Translations under genes and position numbers: made by a program
DNA from: an uncultured Oscillospiraceae bacterium
GTDB lineage: Bacteria; Bacillota; Clostridia; Oscillospirales; Oscillospiraceae
Reading direction: 5' to 3'
Assembly (NCBI GenBank): GCA_900752445.1
Contig: CAADVN010000260.1
Coordinates: 1-11,158 of the forward strand
DNA length: 11,158 nucleotides
Shown here: one piece after another, positions 1 through 4,874 of the stretch
Layout: each line of letters opens with the position of its first letter
Numbering within the stretch: the stretch's first letter is position 1
Notes under the pieces: model-generated
Databases searched by the model: none
What the model saw: only the letters and a program-made list of their open reading frames with translations
Told to the model about the DNA's origin: nothing

Positions 1-1
1 G

Positions 2-70
2 CGTGACGAGCAAGGCGTCCTCTGCGGCGGCACCGAGCCGCGCGCCGACGGCTGCGTCGCCGCCTGGTGA
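2..70 (+). CDS. C-terminal tail of a gene entering from the left, possibly gamma-glutamyltransferase (partial)
   Basis: The reading frame starting at base 2 is open for 22 codons and stops at TGA 68-70. The tail contains a Gly-Gly-Thr-Glu-Pro-Arg-Ala-Asp-Gly stretch. This resembles the G-x-x-D/E-P-R-x-D-G motif that closes the small subunit of gamma-glutamyltransferases, periplasmic or extracellular Ntn-hydrolases that cleave glutathione and other gamma-glutamyl compounds. Only 22 residues are visible, with no catalytic residue among them, so the family call rests on one short motif. The other two plus frames either stop at once or give Ala/Pro/Ser-rich low-complexity translation. The gene is separated by 100 bases from the next one and no clear terminator follows it. 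Confidence 0.45.
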   Translation, partial: RDEQGVLCGGTEPRADGCVAAW

Positions 71-100
71 AGGCTTTTTGCACGGGAGCCGCATATACTC

Positions 101-129
101 TTGATTTTTTCATATTTTTAGTGTAGAGT
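101..129 (+). promoter_or_regulatory. Possible sigma-A promoter for the flippase gene
   Basis: A -35-like TTGATT (101-106) and a -10-like TAGAGT (124-129) are separated by 17 bases in the only AT-rich part of the gap before the flippase gene. Each hexamer matches the consensus at about four of six positions, so this is a moderate candidate. A TATACT at 94-99 is a better -10 box alone but has no matching -35. Confidence 0.3.
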
Positions 130-170
130 AGTCATTCGGCGTCTCAGAGCGCCTGATTGGGGGTATATCC

Positions 171-1781
171 TTGTCAGAACCCAAAAAGCAAAACTACCTG
201 CACGGCGCCGCCATACTCGCGGCCGGCGTTGTCATCATCAAGATACTCGGCTTCATCTATAAGTTCCCGCTCGGGAACATACTCGGCGACACGGGCTACT
301 CGCATTTCCTTGTGGCCTACAACATTTACGGCGTCTTCCTCACCCTCGCGACCGCGGGCCTGCCCGTGGCGCTCTCGAGGATGATATCCGAGGCCAATAC
401 CATGCACCGGCCCGCGCAGGTGAAGCGCACCTTCTCCGTTGCGTGGCGCACCTTCTTCGTACTGGGCCTCGTCTGCACGCTAGTCATGTTCATCTACCCG
501 ACGGAGCTTGCGGTGCTGTTCCGCGACCCGGGCGCGGCCCAGAGCATCAAGGCCCTCGCCCCGGCGCTGCTGCTCGTCTGCCTGACCAGCGCCTACCGCG
601 GCTACTGCCAGGGCCATGAGAACATGAAGCCCACCACCGTGGGACAGATACTGGAGGTGCTGTTCAAGGTCATCTCCGGCCTTGCGCTCGCCTGGTACCT
701 GCTCCGCGAGGGCAAAAGCCTCCCGCTCGTCTCGGCGGGCGCGATCTTCGGCGTCACTGTCGGCTCGCTGGCGGCGCTGGCTTATATGTTCATATATAAG
801 AGGCGCAACTATCCCGCCGTCATCGAGGCCACGGATACGCCGGACAGCAGCTGGAGCATACTGGGAAACCTGCTGCGCATAGGCATACCGATAACCCTCG
901 GTTCCTCCGTGCTCTCGCTGCTGAACGTCGTGGATTCGGCGCTCTGCCTTGGCCGGCTTCAGGACGCTGCGGGCTTTAGCCCCGCCGACGCCACCATGCT
1001 CTATGGCATCTACGGCAAGGCCCAGACGCTTTACAACCTCCCGTCGGCCTTCATAACCCCGCTGACCATCTCTGTGGTGCCCGCCATCGCGGCCTGCCGC
1101 GTCACCGGACGCAGGCGTGAGGCCTCGGCGATCGCCGAAAACTCGCTGAGGATCTCCACCGTCATAGCCCTGCCCATGGGCGTGGGCCTCTCGGTGCTGT
1201 CCTATCCCATTATAAACGTCATCTATCCCAACAGCCACAGCTCCGGGCCGGAGCTGCTCGCCTGGATGGGCATCGCCTCCTTCTTCGTCTGCATGGCCCT
1301 CATAATGAACGCCATACTGCAGGCGGGCGGGAATGAGCGCTACCCCATCTACTCAATGCTGATAGGCGGCGCGGTGAAGGTCGGGCTCAACTGGTGGCTC
1401 ATAGGCGACCCGGGGCTGAACATACTCGGCGCGCCGATCGCAACGCTGTGCAGCTATGCCGTCATGTGCATTGCGGACTATCTCTTCCTCTGCCGGGTCA
1501 TGGCCGACAGGCCCCGGCTGGGCAGGATACTCATAAGGCCGGTGCTCAGCTGCGCGGCCATGGGGCTTTCAGCCTGGGCGGTCTACGGGCTCGCCATCCG
1601 CTTCATAGGCGGCCCCGAGCCGGGCAGGCTGATGCTCACCGTTTGTATGCTCGCCGCCATAGCCGTAGCAGTCGCCGTCTACCTCGTCCTTGTCGTGCTG
1701 ACGAAGGCCGTCACATACGAGGACATGAAGCTCATTCCGAAGGGCGAGAAGCTGGCAAAGCTCCTGCGGATAAAGCCCTGA
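171..1781 (+). CDS. SpoVB/MurJ-superfamily oligosaccharide or lipid-linked precursor flippase
   Basis: This 536-residue polytopic membrane protein belongs to the MOP (MATE/MurJ/SpoVB) exporter superfamily. Members flip lipid-linked cell-wall or polysaccharide precursors across the membrane. Hydrophobic helices recur over the whole length, roughly residues 11-32, 44-66, 91-110, 126-145, 158-177, 185-208 and on to the C-terminus. That fits the usual 14 segments and the usual length. The superfamily hallmark R-G-Y-x-Q-G followed by a Met-x-Pro-Thr segment lies at residues 143-155. Translation must begin at TTG 171, because the next in-frame Met is about 70 residues in, past two helices. A GGGGG tract at about 159-163 can serve as ribosome binding site. 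Standing just before mazG and hup, the gene matches the YabM-type neighbourhood of Firmicutes. Whether it acts in vegetative wall synthesis, spore cortex (SpoVB) or polysaccharide export cannot be told from sequence alone. Confidence 0.88.
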   Translation: MSEPKKQNYLHGAAILAAGVVIIKILGFIYKFPLGNILGDTGYSHFLVAYNIYGVFLTLATAGLPVALSRMISEANTMHRPAQVKRTFSVAWRTFFVLGLVCTLVMFIYPTELAVLFRDPGAAQSIKALAPALLLVCLTSAYRGYCQGHENMKPTTVGQILEVLFKVISGLALAWYLLREGKSLPLVSAGAIFGVTVGSLAALAYMFIYKRRNYPAVIEATDTPDSSWSILGNLLRIGIPITLGSSVLSLLNVVDSALCLGRLQDAAGFSPADATMLYGIYGKAQTLYNLPSAFITPLTISVVPAIAACRVTGRRREASAIAENSLRISTVIALPMGVGLSVLSYPIINVIYPNSHSSGPELLAWMGIASFFVCMALIMNAILQAGGNERYPIYSMLIGGAVKVGLNWWLIGDPGLNILGAPIATLCSYAVMCIADYLFLCRVMADRPRLGRILIRPVLSCAAMGLSAWAVYGLAIRFIGGPEPGRLMLTVCMLAAIAVAVAVYLVLVVLTKAVTYEDMKLIPKGEKLAKLLRIKP

Positions 1782-1796
1782 GGGGTGACATAATAA

Positions 1797-1822
1797 AAAA
1801 GCCCGGTTTTTTCGGGCCTTTT
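1797..1822 (+). terminator. Intrinsic terminator or attenuator between the flippase gene and mazG
   Basis: GCCCG (1801-1805) pairs with CGGGC (1813-1817) around a T-rich loop. It is preceded by an A-run and followed by TTTT (1819-1822), beginning 15 bases after the flippase stop. The mazG ribosome binding site starts only about 20 bases later and I see no good promoter in between. The hairpin may therefore permit partial read-through rather than complete termination. Confidence 0.55.
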
Positions 1823-1855
1823 CTGAGAAAATATACTTGCGGAAGGGGTTATAGT

Positions 1856-2689
1856 GTGGTAGATTTTGTGTGCAAAGACAACTATGACCTCAAGGACTTT
1901 ATAGACCTAATCGATTATCTGCGCTCGCCCAAGGGCTGCCCTTGGGACAGGGAGCAGACGCATGAGAGCATCCGGCGCAACGTGCTGGAGGAGGCCTACG
2001 AGGTCTGCGAGGCCATCGACGAGGGCCAGCCAGAGCACATGTGCGAGGAGCTGGGCGACCTGCTCATGCAGGTCATACTCCACGCGAGCATGGCCAAGGA
2101 CGAGGGCCAGTACGACATGGACGCCATCGCCGACATGGCCTGCAAGAAGCTCGTGCACAGGCATCCGCATGTTTTCGGTACGGTGAGCGCCGAGACGCCC
2201 GACAAGGTGCTCGAGAACTGGGACGCGATAAAGCGTGCGGACCGGGCGCAGCAGACCGCCGCCTCGGCCATGGATGGCATCTCGCACGGGCTGCCGGGGC
2301 TGATGCGCTCGGAGAAGGTGCAGAACAAGGCCGCGAAGCTCGGTTTCGACTGGCCCTGCGTCGGCGGGGCGATGGAAAAGCTCCGCGAGGAGGTCGGCGA
2401 GCTGCAGGATGGTATAGATGCGGGCGACCTGGAGAATATTAAGGAAGAGCTGGGCGACGTGCTCTTTTCCGCTGTCAACGTGGCGAGGTTTTACAAGCTC
2501 GACTCGGAGCAGCTCATGCACGCGGCCTGTGAGAAGTTCATAAGGCGCTTCCGCTTCATCGAGGAGGGCGCGGCGAAGCTGGGCCGCCGGCTCGAGGACA
2601 TGAGCCTCGACGAGATGGAGGAGATCTATCAGGAGGCTAGGCACGAGCTCGAGGGCAAGGAGCCTGTGCCGGTAAAACACTGTGAGTAA
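1856..2689 (+). CDS. mazG: Nucleoside triphosphate pyrophosphohydrolase MazG
   Basis: MazG is a cytosolic, Mg-dependent enzyme that hydrolyses (d)NTPs to the monophosphate and pyrophosphate, with a role in removing aberrant nucleotides. The 277-residue protein has both tandem MazG repeats. Residues 28-36 carry the C-P-W-D-x-x-Q-T-H signature, then come EEAYE (45-49) and EELGD (64-68). The KLVHRHPHVFG segment is at 98-108. The second repeat has the REE..E motif at 177-182 and EELGD at 197-201. These Glu/Asp sets are the metal ligands of the all-alpha fold. GTG 1856 is chosen as start because AAGGGG (1843-1848) lies 7 bases upstream. The frame stays open far upstream, but that stretch overlaps the flippase gene and looks nothing like MazG. 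The N-terminal methyltransferase domain of B. subtilis YabN is absent, so the length is close to E. coli MazG. Confidence 0.95.
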   Translation: MVDFVCKDNYDLKDFIDLIDYLRSPKGCPWDREQTHESIRRNVLEEAYEVCEAIDEGQPEHMCEELGDLLMQVILHASMAKDEGQYDMDAIADMACKKLVHRHPHVFGTVSAETPDKVLENWDAIKRADRAQQTAASAMDGISHGLPGLMRSEKVQNKAAKLGFDWPCVGGAMEKLREEVGELQDGIDAGDLENIKEELGDVLFSAVNVARFYKLDSEQLMHAACEKFIRRFRFIEEGAAKLGRRLEDMSLDEMEEIYQEARHELEGKEPVPVKHCE

Positions 2690-2700
2690 CTTGCGCCGAA

Positions 2701-2730
2701 TTGTGGAATAGGCGCAGAGCTCTATATAAA
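2701..2730 (+). promoter_or_regulatory. Possible promoter for hup
   Basis: TTGTGG (2701-2706) and TATAAA (2725-2730) are 18 bases apart in the 72-base gap between mazG and hup. The overlapping TATATA at 2723-2728 gives a 16-base spacer instead. The -35 is weak and the -10 is good. A separate promoter makes sense because HU is normally far more abundant than MazG. Confidence 0.4.
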
Positions 2731-2761
2731 AAAGGCTACAAATAGTTCAGGAGGAATACCA

Positions 2762-3037
2762 ATGAATAAGGCAGAACTCATCGCCGCCGTGGCCGACAAG
2801 GCCGGGCTGTCCAGGAAGGACACGGAGAAGGTCATCACCGCCGCCATCGACGCCATCACCGCCGAGCTCGTGGCGGGCGAGAAGGTCTCGCTGGTCGGTT
2901 TCGGCAGCTTCGACGTCAAGACCCGCGAGGGCCGCACGGGCCGCAACCCCAAGACCAAGGAGGAGATCTGGATCCCCGCCGCCCGCATTCCCCAGTTCAA
3001 GGCCGGCAAGGCCCTGAAGGACGCCGTCGCGAAATAA
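2762..3037 (+). CDS. hup: DNA-binding protein HU
   Basis: HU is a small, abundant, dimeric nucleoid protein that bends and compacts DNA with little sequence specificity. The 91-residue product has the standard family length and order: an N-terminal helical dimerisation half (residues 1-40), the GFGSF turn (46-50), and the DNA-binding beta-arm with G-R-N-P-K-T (60-65). Pro63 is the residue known in the family to intercalate at DNA kinks. The conserved R-I-P-x-F-K-A-G-K-x-L segment closes the protein. A textbook AGGAGG (2749-2754) lies 7 bases before ATG 2762. The flippase-mazG-hup order is a common Clostridia arrangement, often continued by an S4-domain protein and division genes. Here the run ends at a strong terminator instead. 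Confidence 0.97.
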   Translation: MNKAELIAAVADKAGLSRKDTEKVITAAIDAITAELVAGEKVSLVGFGSFDVKTREGRTGRNPKTKEEIWIPAARIPQFKAGKALKDAVAK

Positions 3038-3044
3038 GACCGCA

Positions 3045-3082
3045 AGCGCCCCCGCACCTGTCGAGCGGGGGCGCTGCATTTT
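3045..3082 (+). terminator. Rho-independent terminator of hup
   Basis: AGCGCCCCCGC (3045-3055) pairs perfectly with GCGGGGGCGCT (3065-3075) across a 9-base loop. A short TTTT tract (3079-3082) follows after a GCA. The 11-bp GC stem begins 8 bases after the hup stop. The hairpin is symmetrical, but read on the minus strand it lacks a good T-run. Confidence 0.8.
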
Positions 3083-3083
3083 C

Positions 3084-3121
3084 AAGGCAGGTGCGGAATG
3101 AATGCCGCTCCGGCCTTTTTT
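3084..3121 (+). terminator. Second hairpin and T-tract in the convergent gap between hup and the radical SAM gene
   Basis: AAGGC (3084-3088) can pair with GCCTT (3113-3117) around an inner stem GCGG (3093-3096)/CCGC (3105-3108). TTTTTT runs at 3116-3121. An alternative small hairpin is GCCG-CTC-CGGC at 3104-3114. It would back up the hup terminator. The inner stem is also available to the convergent minus-strand transcript, whose gene ends at 3126, but no strong T-run follows on that strand. Confidence 0.45.
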
Positions 3122-3125
3122 GCTT

Positions 3126-4472
3126 TTATTCGTGGCTTTCCTTCCAGAGCTTGTCCGCCGTGGGCGCCCAGGCCTCGGCATAGGGCTTGCACTTTTCCCT
3201 TAGTTTTTCCGCGTCCTCAGGGGACTGCATATCTGTCGAGTGAGCGCCAGAATTTTTTACCATGGCCGCCAGCCGCTCAGGGTTTTCCAGCATCGGGCAG
3301 GGCCGAAGGTGGTTGCAGTTGAAGGGCTGGTTGTCGTGGTAGGCCATGAAGAGCGGCGACTGCAGCGCCTCGAGCAGCGTCTTCTCGCGTATGTTGGAGT
3401 CGGAGTAGTGGATGAAGGCACAGGGCTCCATGTCTCCGCCCGCGCTTATGTGCAGGTAGCTGCGGCCGCCGGCGATGCAGCCGCCGACGAATTCGCCGTC
3501 GTTCTGGAAGTCGATGAGGAAAAGTTCCTTCGTCTTGCGGTATCCGCGCAGGGTGTGGTACATGTGCTCGCGCTGCTCCGGGCTGGGCAGCAGCTCCGGC
3601 ACCGCGTCCACGCCAACCGGCATGTAGTGGAAGAACCAGGCGAACTTCGCGCCGCAGCCTATGATGTGGTCGATGAACTCCTCCGAGCTGAGCGAGTCGA
3701 TGTTCTGCGAGGTGTAGCAGCAGGAGACGCCGAAGGGCAGCTTGTATGCCTTCAGCCGCGACATCGCCGCCATGACCGCCTTATATGTGCCCTCGCCGCG
3801 GCGCGCGTCCGTCGCTGCCTCGAAGCCCTCGACGCTTATGGCCGGGATGAAGTTCTTCACCCTGAGCATCTCGCGGGCGAAGTCCGAGTCTATGAGGGTG
3901 CCGTTTGTGAAGGCGAGGAACTGGCAGTCGTTGTGCTCCTCGCAGAGCCTTATTATGTCCTTCTTCCTGGTCAGCGGCTCGCCGCCGGAGAACAGGTACA
4001 TGTAGATGCCCAGCTCCTTGCCCTGGCGCACGATATCGCTCAGCTCCTCGTAACTCATGGACAGGCTCTTGCCGTAGTCCGCCGCCCAGCAGCCGACGCA
4101 GCGCAGGTTGCAGGCCGTCGTCGGGTCCATGAGTATCGCCCAGGGCACGTTGCAGCCGTATTCCGCGCTCAGCTCCTGCTCGCGCGGGAATCCCACAAGG
4201 TTAGCGTTCACGATGAAGTTCTCAAAGGTCTTCTTTAGGACCTCGGTGTCGATGTCGCGAAAGATGCCCATGATATATTTATACATGTTGCTGTCCGGCT
4301 CGGAGAGCACCTTCCTGACAGCGTCCCGCTGCGCGGTGAGCTCGTTCGGGTCGTCGCCCGCGAATTTATCGACCCAGCCCATCAGCTTGTGCACGTTCCG
4401 CTCGGGGGCCCTCGCGATGTAGTCGAAGGCAGTGCCGAGGGCGGCTTTTTTTAATTTGTTTTCCAGCTCCAT
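3126..4472 (-). CDS. Radical SAM protein with SPASM-like C-terminal region, substrate unknown
   Basis: The 448-residue product has C-N-L-R-C-V-G-C at residues 121-128, the CX3CX2C motif whose cysteines 121, 125 and 128 hold the [4Fe-4S] cluster that cleaves S-adenosylmethionine. S-G-G-E-P at 162-166 is the SAM-binding motif. Cysteines 332, 351, 386 and 392 in the C-terminal third are spaced like ligands of a SPASM or twitch auxiliary cluster, found in peptide- and protein-modifying enzymes. The first 110 residues form a helical extension that I do not recognise. ATG 4472 is chosen because AAGGA lies 8 bases upstream. A TTG at 4523 would add 17 residues with no good ribosome binding site. The gene stands alone, convergent to hup and divergent from the ABC exporter, and no precursor peptide or partner is visible beside it. 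The fold is secure, the function is not. Confidence 0.88.
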   Translation of the reverse strand: MELENKLKKAALGTAFDYIARAPERNVHKLMGWVDKFAGDDPNELTAQRDAVRKVLSEPDSNMYKYIMGIFRDIDTEVLKKTFENFIVNANLVGFPREQELSAEYGCNVPWAILMDPTTACNLRCVGCWAADYGKSLSMSYEELSDIVRQGKELGIYMYLFSGGEPLTRKKDIIRLCEEHNDCQFLAFTNGTLIDSDFAREMLRVKNFIPAISVEGFEAATDARRGEGTYKAVMAAMSRLKAYKLPFGVSCCYTSQNIDSLSSEEFIDHIIGCGAKFAWFFHYMPVGVDAVPELLPSPEQREHMYHTLRGYRKTKELFLIDFQNDGEFVGGCIAGGRSYLHISAGGDMEPCAFIHYSDSNIREKTLLEALQSPLFMAYHDNQPFNCNHLRPCPMLENPERLAAMVKNSGAHSTDMQSPEDAEKLREKCKPYAEAWAPTADKLWKESHE

Positions 4473-4557
4473 GATCCTTGTCCTTTCCGCGGCCCCGTGC
4501 TTTCCGGGTCCGCCTTTTTTCAAGAGTTTACTCTCGCCGCCGCCCTGGACGCCATAG

Positions 4558-4604
4558 ACAAAACCGCGCTTATGACAAATTTTTTGTCACAAGCACGGTT
4601 TTGT
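4558..4604. repeat. 22-bp near-perfect inverted repeat (long hairpin) upstream of the radical SAM gene
   Basis: Arm 4558-4579 pairs with arm 4583-4604 around a 3-base TTT loop, with 20 of 22 Watson-Crick pairs. The two mismatches (4567/4595 and 4572/4590) are C-A and A-C on the plus strand. On minus-strand RNA they become G-U and U-G wobbles, so that RNA would form an uninterrupted stem. The A-run/T-run at the base resembles a bidirectional intrinsic terminator. It lies 86 bases before the radical SAM start codon, and no upstream gene needs terminating. Confidence 0.75.
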
Positions 4605-4649
4605 ACAGGATGCACCGGAAGAGGATGGGCCGGGGCCCGGCTTTGGCTC

Positions 4650-4678
4650 TTGACATGCGGGCGAGGCTGTTATATACT
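4650..4678 (+). promoter_or_regulatory. Strong sigma-A promoter of the ABC exporter leader
   Basis: A perfect -35 TTGACA (4650-4655), a 17-base spacer and a -10 TATACT (4673-4678) match the vegetative consensus at 11 of 12 positions. The expected start is near 4685, giving a leader of about 190 nucleotides before the exporter ATG at 4875. A consensus promoter ahead of a long leader fits control after initiation. Confidence 0.88.
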
Positions 4679-4709
4679 TTCACTGCGTTTGACGCATATC
4701 ACTTGTGAA
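4679..4709 (+). promoter_or_regulatory. Hairpin at the predicted transcription start, next to the leader ribosome binding site
   Basis: TGCGT (4684-4688) pairs with ACGCA (4692-4696) around a TTG loop. An outer pair TTCAC (4679-4683)/GTGAA (4705-4709) encloses it, with 8 unpaired bases on the right side. The right arm touches the AAGGAGGG of the leader ORF. It may influence leader translation or 5' end stability, or act as an operator overlapping the start site. The outer arm may lie partly upstream of the actual transcription start. Confidence 0.35.
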
Positions 4710-4722
4710 GGAGGGAAACGGA

Positions 4723-4794
4723 ATGGTGAAGACCCGCATGGAAAGGAATAATGCTGCATCAACCGGCGGGCCGTCGCGTTCTGCTTGTCTCTGA
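4723..4794 (+). CDS. Short leader peptide ORF (23 aa) before the ABC exporter
   Basis: ATG 4723 is preceded by AAGGAGGG (4708-4715), one of the best Shine-Dalgarno sites in the window, at a 7-base spacing. The frame encodes 23 residues, ending ...Arg-Ser-Ala-Cys-Leu before TGA 4792-4794. The stop lies 32 bases before a terminator hairpin and 80 bases before the exporter start. A strong ribosome binding site on a tiny ORF between a promoter and a terminator is the classic leader-peptide layout. The B. subtilis homologous-type exporter operon bmrCD is known to be controlled this way through bmrB and ribosome-targeting antibiotics. The peptide itself matches nothing I know, and a stalling motif is not obvious. 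Codons 2-5 can base-pair with 4815-4823 in the same leader. Confidence 0.6.
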   Translation: MVKTRMERNNAASTGGPSRSACL

Positions 4795-4826
4795 CTGCGC
4801 CAAAGTGCGCTTATCGGGTCTTTTGG

Positions 4827-4864
4827 ACGTGTCCGGGCTGTATGCCGGGGCACGTTTTTTGTTT
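4827..4864 (+). terminator. Intrinsic terminator in the leader (attenuator) just before the ABC exporter
   Basis: ACGTG (4827-4831) pairs with CACGT (4851-4855) and CCGG (4833-4836) with CCGG (4845-4848). A T opposite GG sits between the two helices and the loop is 8 bases. TTTTTT (4855-4860) and GTTT follow at once. It is placed downstream of the promoter and leader ORF but upstream of the first structural gene, whose Shine-Dalgarno begins at 4865. By position it is therefore an attenuator, expected to stop transcription unless conditions in the leader change. Confidence 0.75.
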
Positions 4865-4874
4865 GGGAGGTTCT

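Noticed and set aside
1826..1837. TATACT (1832-1837) as a mazG promoter
   Set aside because: No -35 box lies at a workable distance, and the start would fall inside the mazG ribosome binding site.
1394..1855. In-frame upstream extension that would make MazG a 431-residue protein
   Set aside because: It overlaps the flippase gene out of frame, runs through the 1801-1817 hairpin and translates to low-quality sequence. GTG 1856 has a good ribosome binding site and gives a normal MazG length.
3240..4238. 332-codon plus-strand frame opposite the radical SAM gene
   Set aside because: Ala/Val/Arg-rich shadow with no motif. The minus strand carries the CX3CX2C enzyme.
4473..4523. Radical SAM start at TTG 4523
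   Set aside because: The added 17 residues are Lys/Gly/Arg-rich and lack a convincing ribosome binding site. ATG 4472 has AAGGA 8 bases upstream.
4570..4592. Rex-like operator within the inverted repeat
   Set aside because: The TTATGA/TCACAA half-sites are too far apart for the 18-bp Rex palindrome, and the symmetry extends well beyond them, which favours an RNA stem.
4473..4720. Minus-strand promoter for the radical SAM gene
   Set aside because: Candidates such as TTGTCA with TATGGC inside the inverted repeat, or TATAAC opposite the ABC promoter, lack one good box or spacing. None is supportable.
4785..4874. TTG-started 30-residue extension of the first ABC subunit, containing a Cys-Pro-Gly-Cys stretch
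   Set aside because: There is no Shine-Dalgarno before TTG 4785, the stretch overlaps the leader ORF and is read through the terminator hairpin. ATG 4875 has GGGAGG at the right distance and starts like other exporters.
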